Below are positions 12,364 through 22,452 of a stretch of 64,000 nucleotides of DNA, one piece after another. The position numbers were made by a program, and so were the translations under genes. Numbering within the stretch: the stretch's first letter is position 1; every line of letters starts with the position of its first letter. Source of the DNA: Reticulitermes speratus (taxonomy: Eukaryota > Arthropoda > Insecta > Blattodea > Rhinotermitidae); assembly GCA_021186555.1 (NCBI GenBank), contig JAJKFL010000012.1, positions 5,432,894 to 5,496,893 on the forward strand, written 5' to 3'. The notes beneath the pieces were generated by a model. That model had not been told where the DNA came from, did no database searches, and saw only the letters and a program-made list of their open reading frames with translations.

Positions 12364-13207
12364 TCAGTCATTGTCAGAAAAATCAGATACGTCATGCTCG
12401 ACCACTGTACACTCCTGCGTTAGCTGATCAGCAGATCCGTTCAGCGTTTCTGTTCCTATTTCAATTTCACATGACAAGTGTCCGCCTTCACTGAGATATT
12501 CCTCCACTGCGCCGTAATGAAATGTAGCACAATTCCCAGGCTCCAAGGCTTCGCGATTATCTTCTAAATATTGTGACATACACGAGTTGTTGAAATGTTC
12601 CTTCAGAATTCCCAATTTTAATGCTATATTTGAAAACTTCATTGTCTTTCCTATGTCCGAAGTGAAACACTGAAAAGTAAAACGCGGTTCGTCTTATTTC
12701 CCAAATCAAGTAAAATAACTCATCCGAAATGAATACCGCTCTACGATAGCGTCGTGATGTAGAAACATTGAGTAATTTAACTTTGAAATGTCGCTCAGTT
12801 TCAGAAGTCAGAGACCAGTGTTCGCTTTTGACGTGACCATTCGTGAGTAACAGAATGCCAGTCCAAGGGCAATTAACACCCGATAATTTTCTAAATGGGC
12901 ATTCTCTTATCTGGTACAAACACTCTGATTGATGACTGTTTATTTCGTCCAATGTAAATGTCTCTTCACACCCAGCTTCCCTGTTCTTGCACGGATATAT
13001 TATAAGAGCTGCAATCTTTTCCAGAGTAATGTTTCGGGTTTTAATAAAATTTCCCTCACAAGTTGGACAGGCCCAAACGCGTGAATTGCAGTTGGTACAA
13101 ATGCTGTGTCCTTTTTCACATATCGTGATTGCCGATGCCATGTACTCCATGCAGGCAGGACACTCCAGTAATTTCAGGAGATCCCAGTCAACAGCCTTGG
13201 ACGACAT
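12364..13207 (-). pseudogene. SIAH-like gene 3, one-base frameshift in the SINA domain
   Basis: The first frame (13207-12557) encodes a complete RING (CPAC near the start, CPTC at its end), both SIAH fingers and most of the SINA domain through a KIGNSE motif. Relative to gene 7, which continues KIGNSEEY, one extra C lies in the CC at 12600-12601 (plus strand). Downstream, the homologous sequence continues in another frame to a stop at 12364, with a CEIEIG motif shared by all copies. The product would lose the last SINA strands. Either this is a young pseudogene or a single-base assembly error; the rest of the frame is clean, so I cannot tell which. The tail ends in an acidic DFSDND. Confidence 0.8.
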
Positions 13208-13284
13208 TTCCGTCGTTGTGTTGTCGAAGTTGTTTGCTACACTTCGCTATCAGCAACAGAGACAGAAGTAATAAACTTCCCTCA

Positions 13285-13292
13285 TATAAATA
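13285..13292 (-). promoter_or_regulatory. TATA box of gene 3
   Basis: TATAAATA on the plus strand (TATTTATA on the coding strand), 78-85 bp upstream of the start codon, in the same context as in genes 4 and 5. Confidence 0.5.
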
Positions 13293-13326
13293 CGAAAAAT
13301 ACACCTACACAAAATTAAACAAAGTT

Positions 13327-13511
13327 CAGTAGAACCCGGTTATAACGACATCGGTTTATACGACACCTCGTCTATAACGTCAGATATCCTGTGGTACCAA
13401 TTAATTCCTCACTGTTAACCATAACATTATACTCCTCCGTTATAACAACACCCGTTTATAACGACACAAAATATTCAGTCCCCTTCATGACGTTATAATC
13501 GAGTTCGACTG
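13327..13511. mobile_element. Pogo/Tigger-type MITE
   Basis: 185 bp starting CAGTAGAACCCGGTTATAAC. Its right end is, reverse-complemented, CAGTCGAACTCGATTATAAC, so it has terminal inverted repeats of the pogo/Tigger style, with TA at the right flank. There is no coding capacity. It sits 35 bp upstream of the gene 3 TATA box and may have displaced upstream promoter elements. Confidence 0.7.
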
Positions 13512-13869
13512 TATTTTTTAAGGCTCTATAAATAGTTGAACAGGAAATATTCACTTAAACCTGTAAAAACAAGAAACAATACTTATATACATGTTGTAAC
13601 CAACAAAAGAAACTTTCTTCCATTCAAGAACATCAATTTACGTAAATAGTTTTGTTCGTACGTGACATGACCTTTCACGTTCATTCATTCATTCTGCATC
13701 TGTCTACGACAGTCTAGCCTCTTCCAAAGCGAGTTCTCCACGGTTATGGATTAAGAATAAGTAAACCAAATTTAATTTAGGCGGTAAAGTACTGACAAAC
13801 CTGTTTGTGTGTAAGTTTTATTTCATACCAACAAATGCACATAAGTGTCAATAGTTTATTCATAACTTT

Positions 13870-13914
13870 CCCCGATACGTATTTCGGCGTTTTAAACCCG
13901 CCATCTTCAGGGGG
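13870..13914 (-). ncRNA. Hammerhead-like ribozyme, left arm
   Basis: Read 5' to 3' on the minus strand: CCCC, core CTGAAGA, one extra T, helix II GGCG...CGCC, GAAA, the palindrome ATACGTAT containing the GUAUC cleavage context, then GGGG. Helix I is CCCC/GGGG. This fits the CUGANGA...GAAA hammerhead consensus, known from Penelope-like elements, except for the extra U between A9 and helix II. Activity is untested. Confidence 0.6.
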
Positions 13915-14029
13915 TCTTAAGAGGTTTCTAGCATAGACCAAATATTTATAGAATACGTCGTAACATCCGTATTGTGTAAAATACGACGTATTCTATAAAT
14001 ATTTGGTCTATGCTAGAAACCTCTTAAGA

Positions 14030-14073
14030 CCCCCTGAAGATGGCGGTTTAAAACGCCGAAATACGTATCGGGG
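14030..14073 (+). ncRNA. Hammerhead-like ribozyme, right arm
   Basis: Mirror copy of the left-arm motif with the same CCCC/GGGG helix I, CTGAAGA core, GGCG/CGCC helix II and GAAATACGTATC segment. Small differences from the left arm lie in the helix II loop. Confidence 0.6.
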
Positions 14074-14509
14074 AAAGTTATGAATAAACTATTGACACTT
14101 ATGTGCATTTGTTGGTATGAAATAAAACTTACAATTATTTAAAATGCACGGTAAATACAATATTAAATTTACTGTTTGTGTGTGTCGTGCAGTGTCTTCA
14201 GAACGTATCCGCTTATACAAACATAACACATAAACACACGTATCAAATAACTGTACAACTGCTTCCTACCTTCTGCCTTGTATTTCAACAGACACATTAC
14301 TTGAGTGATAGAACAGTAACAAAATCAGTTCAAATCTAAGGACACCACGATTACAATTGTACGCGAAGGGGAATTTGCGAATTTTGGTACAGTCTGTGCG
14401 ATAATTGGGAAGGTAATGTCGCTATTGCACTACAGCAGGTTATACGTATTTTATAGGATTTTCATACAGGTAGTGGAAGGAGGAGAGGAATATCGTTCAT
14501 ACAATAAAA

Positions 14510-14759
14510 AAGAAGAAAGGCTAACTGGATTGGTCACATCTTGCGTAGAAACTGCCTTCTAAAACACGTGATTGAAGGAAAGTTAGAAGGAAGGATAGAA
14601 ATGACGGGAAGACGAGGAAGAAGGCGTAAGCAACTACTGTATGACCTTAAGGAAAAGAGAAGATACTGGAAATTGAAAGAGGAAGCACTAGATCGCACCC
14701 TGTGGAGAACACGCTTTGGAAGAGGCTATGGATTTGTCGTAAGACAGACTACAGAATGA
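14510..14759 (+). mobile_element. LINE 3' fragment (C-terminus of a non-LTR polyprotein)
   Basis: An open frame reads WIGHILRRNCLL...GRRGRRRKQLL...LDRTLWRTRFGRGYG to a stop at 14757-14759. This is the typical C-terminal end of an insect non-LTR retrotransposon reverse transcriptase protein. Upstream RT domains are absent, as in a 5'-truncated insertion. Confidence 0.75.
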
Positions 14760-15344
14760 ATGAATGAAATGAGTGGAAGAATTAAGAGATCCAAATTATT
14801 TGTTCAAAAAATTTGTAAGTTCGTCTTACCCAAAGATACTTCTGCTTGATCCTTCAGGCCAGCTGCTGAGTTTGGAATGATTTAAACTGACATATTCAAA
14901 CACTTGCGTTCCTAAGCTATCAGAAAGGGCTACGAGGATATCTAATGAGCGTAAAGATAACTGTGAACAGCCTCCACTGTGTGCAACGATAAACGAGGCG
15001 TGGGAGTGGAGATACTGAGTTTGGTGTGATTGAAAGTAAGAGTTGTTAATGCCTCTAATGCTCGGCTATCGGACACAAAATGCCTGATATACATTAAGTT
15101 CAAAGGTAGCAGATAACACCGGTTTCTGGACTGGAAGAGTACGAATCATTTGTAGGTACATAACAATTTCGCCTTTCGTATTATGTATCATAATTTAGGA
15201 TTCATTAATTGTGACCAGGAATGGACAATAGACAAGCCGTACGGACTGTATCCTTATGTGTCTTTCATTTGTGCACAGAGGAAGTTAAATAGATCCATGT
15301 ACTGTGTTTAAAAATCCTGTCGGCCTCGAATATAAATGAATACC

Positions 15345-15490
15345 AGGAATATTTCTTGGGGGGTAAAGGCGACCGGTGCGTAGGGCTGACAACCTTACCA
15401 CTTTCATGTGCCGATTGTCTTGGAGCCTCAAACACCTGTAACCCGCAGGGCCTGTCCAGGCCTGTACAGGGATTGCTTTACCTTTTACTG
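15345..15490 (+). mobile_element. 5'-truncated SINE, family S3
   Basis: Matches the 3' half of the full-length element at 22147-22452 (GGGCTGACAACCTTACCAC, GGGCCTGTCCAGGCCTGTA, TTGCTTTACCTTTT). The tRNA-like head is missing. Confidence 0.7.
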
Positions 15491-15954
15491 TGTTTAAAAC
15501 TTATTTAGGAAAAGCTAAAATTCCCTCTAATAGCCAAGAAAGTTTCGTATTTTTATGTACACCGAAACTTGATTGCGGTACCGAGTTGAGAAGAGCATGC
15601 AAATTGATTTCATCCTGAGCAGGAACAATGACTCACGGCATCTTCTCACACCCAATTTGTTGAGGGTCCGTTTTAATATTATCCTGTCCTCCACACCTAT
15701 ATAAGGGAAATTAAATAGCACAGTAATGAAGGTAACAAAATCTTGTCAAACGTTTTCTTCTTTTCGTAATACTATTATAATTATAATTATAATATAATAT
15801 AACATTAACTTAAATGTTCGAAGTACTGAGTTTCGGTTACTGTGTAAGCGTTCAAAGATAACAGTTTGATATGCTCTGTGGCAGTAACAAGCCCCTTTGA
15901 ACCGGTTTGTAACCGTTGGCGGCCTGCATTATCCTTCCCCTTGATTTACAATCG

Positions 15955-16215
15955 GAACGGGTGTAGTACTACCGGTATAGCGACTAGGCTACAAATTGGA
16001 CCATCCGGGGTTCGAATCCCGGGAGTTTCTTTTTTCTTCAAAACTCCCAGACCGGTTCTGGAGCTGACTGTGCCTCCTGGTTAGTAGGTAAGAGGGATGT
16101 GTTCCCGCGGATAAAGCGACCGGGGAGAGAGGCTGAACTTTCATCTCCAATTAATGCCGAGGTTAAGAATGAGTGGAGCTCTGACACCACTCTCGCTATG
16201 TGACTTAAAACTTTT
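15955..16215 (+). mobile_element. tRNA-derived SINE, family S4
   Basis: The head contains a tRNA-like CCGGTATAGCGACTAGGCTA and a B-box-like GGGTTCGAATCCCGGG, followed by GCGGATAAAGCGACCGGGG and GAGTGGAGCTCT. The body is shared with copies near 31,935, 32,900 and 44,095. This is a SINE, not a functional tRNA: no cloverleaf can be completed. Confidence 0.65.
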
Positions 16216-17186
16216 TAAATTGGTCTTTCATTTGGTAGGTGTTTTAAAAGTGTAGGTAGAGTATATGTCAGGAACAAAATATCAAAACCTTAAATAACAT
16301 TTAGGAACACCCTGTGTATGTACACACATAGAAGGACTATTTCCACATATTCTACAGCAAAACTAACCCTTGAGATCTGCGCTGTTTTGGGATTTTATGC
16401 AGCGTAGAATGATAGATTTATACCGACGTTTCGGAAAAAACCTATCTTTCCCATCTTCAAGGTCAAGCTGTATAAATTACACCGCGGCGGGGGCCTGAAA
16501 TCACGCAACACTAGCCCTTCTCTGTGCATGCTACTTAACTATTTCTCGCTCAGGATCACCAGGCAATTGTCTGACAGTACTGATGCCTAAATATTTCAGA
16601 GAAAAATAAATTTTCCTGCCTCCTTTTTAAAAATCAAATGATTTGTTGCATGTCATTAGTGCAAGGTATGGCGACATCCTATGGATAGCACGCACAAACA
16701 GAAGAAACTGTTTTTTGTTACAGAGAACTTGACGTACGAAATTAAAGTTATTTATAGAAGTGACAAAATATTTTCCCGTTAAGTTTGTTTTCAAAGAAAT
16801 GACTTATTCATAGTGTAAGATGTGGCGTGACTAAGTTATCACATACAGATATATTCCTCTTGTAACAGAAAGATAATCGGTAAATTCATCTAAGCTTAAA
16901 ATATAATACAAGACAGATTAGATTATATGGCAGATACATAAAGTGATAAATGAGTATCAGCTGGTAAACAACTACCAACATAAAGCTGCGTAATTTCCCA
17001 GAAGATAGAAGATTATCAGCTGTTTTGACATACAAATTTGTTATCACACATTAAGGAAGATAACCTGATTAGTGTAAGTTAGAAATAGAATGACCTGTAG
17101 ATTAGTGTTAAGCTTCGGGTAAGCATACAGACACAACTGAAGACTTCTCCCCGTTCCACATTCTTACGTTTTGTAACTAACGTTAA

Positions 17187-17467
17187 AGGTAAAGGTCTCC
17201 CTAGAACAGGCCACGAAGGCCAAGAGGGGGAGTAGAGGTATAGCTCTACTCTTTCTTTAACCCTGGCACTAGATGGGGGTGGGTGGTCAACTCCACGCCC
17301 GGCCGCTTTACCCCCGGGAAAGAGACCGGTACCATTTTATAGGAGGTTGGGTGGGCCCCAGGGCCGGTCTGGACGGCTGCGAAAAATCTCGCCCCACCGG
17401 GATTCGATCACCGGACCGTCCAGCCCGTAGCGAGTCGCTATACCGGCTGAGCTATCTCGGTCCACTA
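17187..17467 (-). mobile_element. tRNA-derived SINE, family S2, full length
   Basis: On the minus strand the head reads ATAGCTCAGCCGGTATAGCG, then a B-box-like GATCGAATCCCGG; the body and tail end near ACCTTTACC. The target duplication TAACTAACGTTAA (17174-17186) versus TAACTAGCGTTAA (17468-17480) differs at one base. A frame on its plus strand is an artefact. Confidence 0.8.
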
Positions 17468-18207
17468 TAACTAGCGTTAATAATGTACAATATCTGTAAC
17501 ATGACAGTGTGAAGCGTGCGATGAAATATCTAGACGTTTGGTAATAATTAATTTGTAAATTTGTTTTTCTAACTCTTTATTTTACTGTATAATTTACATA
17601 GAACTTTCTTCAAGAAAGTAGGAGTTTTAAGATAAACTGTACAAATTGTAACAGCAAATGATGGTATTTAGTGAATTCGTTACAAATTTCTTCACCAAAT
17701 TCTAATTTCTAATTATACAACAATATTAAATTCTGTAATCAGAAAATTAGCGTGACTACACCCTACAGTACAATATTTGTTTAATATTCACTTGATGCAT
17801 CAGATAAGTTACTGAATTTACCGTACACCATGTCCATGTAAAAGTGACTTAACGGGCAGGCATAATCCGACGTACGTGTTTCAGTAAGTCATAGTTTCTC
17901 CACAGTGTATCCAGTAATGTATTCCTTATCGCAGTGAAATGTATTGGGAAATACAATATTCTGGCCACTACTGTCTCCCGACTTCACTCCGCTGAAATAT
18001 TTCCTAGGTTACAATGCTTAACATAGTCAGTCTTAAAAATGTTAATTCTTAGCGATACAGTATTAATGGGCGTCAATATTTGGTTACAAAAAGTAGGAAG
18101 GTTTTTAAATTTGAAGTATGTTAACATGTTAGAATGAATTTAAGATTAAGATTAAGGAACGAATTAAATGTGAATTCTTAAATATAACTTTAACTGTTTA
18201 TTTAACG

Positions 18208-18574
18208 AGATGTGTTCAAAAATCACCAACTAATGCACTTAAACTTTTCAATAGTTTATTCTTAAAATACCCCTATACGTATTTCGGTGGTTTAAACCAC
18301 CATCTTCAGGGGGTCGTGGAGATTAAAATGCATAGACTTATAGTTATTACATATATGGTTAGATTCACATATGTAGAATATGAGTGGGCTAATATTGCTC
18401 ACTTCGTACAGTATGTAAAATTATGTAAAATTACTATAAAATTAATTAAAGGCTGTTTAAACCACCGAAATACGTATAGGGGTATTTTAAGATAAACTAT
18501 TGAAAAGTTTATGTGCATTAGTTGGTGATTTTTGAACACATCTCATTTGAAAATGCACGGTAGATACAACGTTA
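18208..18574. mobile_element. Second foldback retroelement with a hammerhead-like motif
   Basis: 367 bp between 13-bp target duplications TGTTTATTTAACG (18195-18207 and 18575-18587). The ends repeat AATAGTTTATTCTTAAAATA inverted at the right. It shares the AAATGCACGGTAGATACAA tail with the element at 13813. The middle is unique AT-rich sequence, and the right arm has lost its CTGAAGA core. Confidence 0.75.
18270..18313 (-). ncRNA. Hammerhead-like ribozyme
   Basis: Minus strand: CCCC, CTGAAGA, extra T, helix II GGTGGT-TTAA-ACCACC (6 bp), GAAATACGTATA, GGGG. Helix I CCCC/GGGG is perfect and the cleavage triplet is AUA. It covaries with the element at 13813: helix II differs in sequence but still pairs, which supports a selected structure. 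Confidence 0.6.
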
Positions 18575-18810
18575 TGTTTATTTAACGTTTATTAACGTAT
18601 CTCAGTAGAATGGAACATGCAGACTTTTGAAAAATTTTTTTCACTAATTATCACATGGAAGAATATATATGTAGGAATACGGCTTATCTTAGTATGTGTA
18701 TACCTCAAACGCGGTGATAATAATACTAATTTCTTGACAGATTTTTTTGTAGTAATTAACACGGCTTTATTAAGAAGGATACGTAGACAAATAGAAACAA
18801 TTCCAGCAGT

Positions 18811-19016
18811 AAAAATCCAAAGTTCGAATCCCGCCGGGGGCACAGATGTCTGTCTCTTGTGTTTGCTGTGTGTTGTCAGGGTAGAGGTCTCTGCTACGGG
18901 CCGATCACTCATCCAGAGAAGTCCTACTTAGCGTGGTGTGTATGAGTGTGGTCTCGAAACCTCAACAATGTGGAAGCATAGGCCCAACTAGGGCTGTTGA
19001 GCCATGGGGGGAAAAA
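18811..19016 (+). mobile_element. 5'-truncated SINE, family S1
   Basis: Starts near the B-box-like GTTCGAATCCCGCC and continues through GATGTCTGTCTCTTGTG, CCAGAGAAGTCCTACT and the tail GGGCTGTTGAGCCATGG followed by A-rich sequence. It lacks the A-box half seen at 37329. Confidence 0.75.
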
Positions 19017-19178
19017 TAAATATACCCAAATTAAAGAATAGATTTATTCACAAAAGAATTAGACGGAGAAAAATCTAGAGAATATTTAGTGGAAGCATAG
19101 GGAGGAGGATAAGAAGAATCACCAATGAAGGAATAAGAAATATTCTGTTCAAAAAACGAGAAAGAGGCGGAAAAGAAG

Positions 19179-20036
19179 TTATTTGTACCAGGCATTTTCG
19201 GATACATCAGTCATTTCTGTAGCGACTGCTACGTAATCCTGCCTGGCCGCAACATTAAGTTCAACGAAACTTCTCTTCCGTATTTCAATTTCACACGACA
19301 AGTCTGCATTCTGACTAACATACTTCTGCACTGTACGGTAATGAAGCGTGACACACTCCCCAGGTCTCAGGATTTTCCGTTTAGCTTCCAAATAACTGCG
19401 ACATGTACCAGCAATTGAAATGTTTTCTCTAGGTTTACAAACTTTAAACTCGTATACAAAATTTTCAGCTTCGTTCTTAGGGCCAACGTGAAATACTGAG
19501 AAATAAAATGTGTCAAATGATACTTCCCAAACCAAGTAAAATAATTTGCCCCAAATGAACATCGCTTTCCGGTAACGTTTTGCTGTATTAAAGTTCTGCA
19601 GTGTGACTTCAAACCACCCTGTATGCTCACTGACCTCACTGTCGTGTTCACTTCTGACATGACTTCCTATTTCAAACATAATACCAGTCCACGGGCAATC
19701 AAAGAGTGATAAATTTGTAAATGGACATTTTGTCGTCTGATACAAACACTCTGACTGATGATTAGTTCTGTCACTTATTGAGAAGGTTTCTTCACAGCCA
19801 GCTTCCCGGTTCTTGCACGGATATATTGCGGTAGCAGTAATCTTCTCCAGAGTAATATTTCGTGCGGTAATAAACTCCCCTTTACAAGTTGGACAAGTCG
19901 AAACACGTGGCCTACAGCTGTTACATATGTTGTGTCCGTTTACACACATTTTGATTGGTGATGCCATGTACTCGAAGCATACCGGACACTCCAGTTCTTT
20001 CAGAAGATCCCAATCAAGACTCTTGGAAGCTGCCAT
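19179..20036 (-). CDS. SIAH-like E3 ubiquitin ligase, gene 4 (intact)
   Basis: 285 residues, intronless, with complete C3HC4 RING (CPVC to CPTC), both SIAH zinc fingers (CKNREAGC...H...C, then C...C...HVRSEH) and a full SINA domain ending with CEIEIRKRS. The start lacks the nine-residue extension of genes 1, 2 and 5, and aligns with their internal Met10, supporting that internal start. A TATA box lies about 80 bp upstream, and AATAAA is on the coding strand at 19048-19043, about 130 bp after the stop. The tail ends ENAWYK in ordinary flank. This copy has no visible defect and is a likely functional member. Confidence 0.9.
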   Translation of the reverse strand: MAASKSLDWDLLKELECPVCFEYMASPIKMCVNGHNICNSCRPRVSTCPTCKGEFITARNITLEKITATAIYPCKNREAGCEETFSISDRTNHQSECLYQTTKCPFTNLSLFDCPWTGIMFEIGSHVRSEHDSEVSEHTGWFEVTLQNFNTAKRYRKAMFIWGKLFYLVWEVSFDTFYFSVFHVGPKNEAENFVYEFKVCKPRENISIAGTCRSYLEAKRKILRPGECVTLHYRTVQKYVSQNADLSCEIEIRKRSFVELNVAARQDYVAVATEMTDVSENAWYK

Positions 20037-20112
20037 TTCCTTCGTGTTGCTTCGATGCCTTGATTACACTTCACGGTCAGAAACACAAAGAAGAACTAAT
20101 AAATTTCCTTCG

Positions 20113-20120
20113 TATAAATA
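20113..20120 (-). promoter_or_regulatory. TATA box of gene 4
   Basis: TATAAATA on the plus strand followed by CACATACG; 77-84 bp upstream of the ATG, leaving room for a roughly 50-nt 5' UTR. Confidence 0.5.
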
Positions 20121-20277
20121 CACATACGTCATTAACAAGCTGCGACAAAGCATTTGGAAAGAATGTAAAATAATGGGCTTGAGAAAGACACTTAAATTTG
20201 TTGATTTTAAAAATGATTATTGTATTCATGTTAGAGCCAGAAAAAAGAAACCTCGTCCATAATGGGCATAAAATTAT

Positions 20278-20558
20278 TTTATTAATTTTTTTTTGTCGTC
20301 CTCTTCTACCTACTCCGGTTTTCCCGTTTCAGTGTCGAGGTTGTAATTAATTTTGATCACACTGAGAGACACAACACAGTCGGTAGGACTCCTCTGGACG
20401 AGGGATCGGCTCGACGCAGTGGCCTCTACCTGACAACAACACACAACACTTACAACAGACAGACATCCATGCCCCCGGTGGGATTCGAACCCACTATCCT
20501 AGTAAGCGAGCGGCCGAAGAAGACCCACGCCTTAGACCGCGCGGCCACTGGGATCGGC
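20278..20558 (-). mobile_element. tRNA-derived SINE, family S1, full length
   Basis: Minus-strand head CCGATCCCAGTGGCCGCGCG, B-box-like GGGTTCGAATCCCACC, body ending in a T-rich (plus strand) tail. Target duplication GGCATAAAATTAT (20265-20277) versus GGCATAAATTAT (20559-20570). Confidence 0.85.
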
Positions 20559-21679
20559 GGCATAAATTATATGAAGCGTTAATTATTTTTTCGTTAACGT
20601 TTACAATTTCCATTTTTATTTAATGATTAAAATTAATTACTCGAGCCAAGTTACAGAAGAGAGAAATTATAAAAAAAAAAGGTCGTAAAGTGTGCTTCGA
20701 ATGCTTTTACTTACATAAAGACGACAGTGGAAAATGTAAATAAACTATTGTACAACCAATTAATTTCTCCGTGTCATATTTCATTTATTTCTTTATATTA
20801 TATTTAGGACAAATTGAAACCTGAGATTTGCAGGATTAAAATTTCATATTAGGAATAATTTTAAGGTAACTCTTTACCATGAAGTCAGAGATTCCACACA
20901 CGACTTGTAAATATTACATGACTTTCATACAAACTTTTTAAGAATTAGAGCTTTTAAGTTGTTTTAATAACGAATATTTACTTGTACTTACGTAAACTTC
21001 TTCAAATTTCAAAACAGCTGGAAATTTGGAGTGATTTAAAAAACGTTTGCGTAGCTGCGTACCACAGCCATCGGTGAAGGACACAGCGTAGGATATGAGG
21101 TGAATTGAACGGTGATGTATGTTATATGTCACGATAAGCAAGGCTGGAGTAGGGGCAAGATGACACATGAGATTAAGAAATGTGAAGATGGTGAGAGGCG
21201 GAAAGAATACGAAAATAGAGGAGGAGTGAGACCAGATAAGCAAATGACGACAGAATTAGCAGTAGCGTAATGGCGTACAATAATTACGTGGCACGATGTG
21301 AACATCTCGTCAACGTAATGTACTGCTGTGGAGGTCACACTAAATGCAGTTACCCGGTTGTTACGTTGCAACTGTTGTGTGTTGGTTGTTTGGTATCTGA
21401 CGAAGTTGTTGTCGGCAGTTTGGACAGGCGGAAAGAGATGAATTTCTGGTCGTTCTGATGTGTTGTAGGTTGTTACAACACATAGTTATAAGTGAGTCTT
21501 ATACTGCTAACAGGCACACGTTTGGTTCTTTATAGAGGTCATGTTTATTATGTTGATGTTGATCTGTGTGTTCATTTTGTTTTCCCCATTGCTTGCTGCA
21601 TTTCATGCGGGGAATATAAACAGAACAAATGAATGCCTGTCACTTAAATGTGGCAAACACGTTAGACCTGACAAGTATC

Positions 21680-22008
21680 CTTGATTTCAGGCTTCCGCCG
21701 CGATGTCGATAAAATGTGTGGTCTTCTGGGGTATTCCGCGGCGTCGTGTGGTAATTGTTTTTCCAACTGTCTTAGCTGTTTGCTTTCTCGGTACCCCCAG
21801 CAGCTATACGTTGTTTGTATCCACCCCTCTCTCACCCTATTGGCTGTCATCACATCACACGTTTTGCTACCCTGCCGTACTTTCCAGAATCTGTGTTATA
21901 GGCTTTCCCATTCGGACTCTTCACCCGTGAGGACGGGACCGATACGTTGTCCCGAAACGTCAGTAAACAATTATCACACGACGCCGCGTAATAACCCAGA
22001 AGACCATA
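21680..22008. mobile_element. Foldback element with hammerhead-like remnant
   Basis: The left arm (from 21719, GTCTTCTGGGGTATTCCGCG) pairs with the right arm (ending CGCGTAATAACCCAGAAGAC). The short duplication GACAAGTATC flanks it (21670-21679, 22009-22018). Inside, GTGAGGACGGGAC...GTCCCGAAACGTC looks like a decayed hammerhead with intact helix II but a broken CUGANGA core. Related fragments lie at 43,345-43,450 and 50,805-50,910. Confidence 0.65.
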
Positions 22009-22146
22009 GACAAGTATCTTTGTTGTGGTTACGGAAGAAAAGTACACAGTATTCAAAATGACCTTGAAAATCAGCAATTCAGTGAGATCGCTAAGACAAC
22101 TGAATATATGAAGCAGTGTATATTACGATCACGTTATTCTTTTATA

Positions 22147-22452
22147 GGGGCACGCGGTGGCGCCGTTGGTTGAGGCACTGCGCAACAAACCGGAACGTCG
22201 CGGGTTCGATTCCCGATGGTGTCACTGGAATTTTTCACTGACATAATCGTTTCGGTCGCACTATGGCCCTGGGGTCGACTCAGCCTCTAACAGAAATGAG
22301 TACCAGGAACTTTTCCTAGGGGTAAAGGCGGCCGGTGCTTAGGGCTGACAACCTTACCACGTTCATGTGCCGATTGTCTAAAAATCTGGGAGCTTCAACC
22401 TCCTGGACCCCTCAGGGCCTGTCCAGGCCTGTAATGGGGTTGCTTTACCTTT
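22147..22452 (+). mobile_element. tRNA-derived SINE, family S3, full length
   Basis: 306 bp with a 13-bp target duplication TTATTCTTTTATA (22134-22146 and 22453-22465). The head GGCGCCGTTGGTTGAGGCAC and the B box GGTTCGATTCC (22203-22213) mark RNA polymerase III ancestry. The tail is GGGGTTGCTTTACCTT. Confidence 0.85.

Larger units (their letters stand above)
13813..14171. mobile_element. Foldback retroelement with two divergent hammerhead-like motifs
   Basis: Arms of about 150 bp pair almost perfectly around a short loop near 13,972. A 12-bp target duplication CTGTTTGTGTGT flanks it (13801-13812 and 14172-14183), suggesting retrotransposition rather than cut-and-paste. It ends with AAATGCACGGTAAATACAA outside the arms; the same tail closes the element at 18208-18574. 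Each arm contains a hammerhead-like motif. It resembles Penelope-derived non-autonomous elements; no protein is encoded. Confidence 0.75.
9048..15900. repeat. Tandem block U3 (SIAH-like gene 3 with flanks)
   Basis: Opens like U1 and U2, but similarity fades after about 10,110 and returns as short islands (for example 11,390-11,430, matching 6,330-6,380). 10,260-12,360 is diverged 3' flank with no gene I can support. 13,520-15,900 is 5' flank interrupted by a foldback retroelement, a LINE scrap and SINEs. Its 14,860-15,850 part resembles 42,640-43,740 in the second array. Confidence 0.65.
16630..22100. repeat. Block U4 (SIAH-like gene 4 with flanks)
   Basis: 16,630-17,020 closely matches 22,460-22,840 (start of U5), and 17,500-18,060 carries the common 3' flank (ATTCTGGCCACTACTGTCTC, GCTGAAATATTTCCTAG) also seen in U1 and U2. 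20,570-21,660 is 5' flank with no gene I can support. TEs inside it are listed separately. Confidence 0.7.

Noticed and set aside
19813..20262. 149-codon plus-strand frame over SIAH-like gene 4, with equivalents over genes 1, 2, 3, 5, 6 and 7
   Set aside because: These are antisense shadows of the conserved zinc-finger coding strand; they lose similarity wherever only the opposite strand is constrained.
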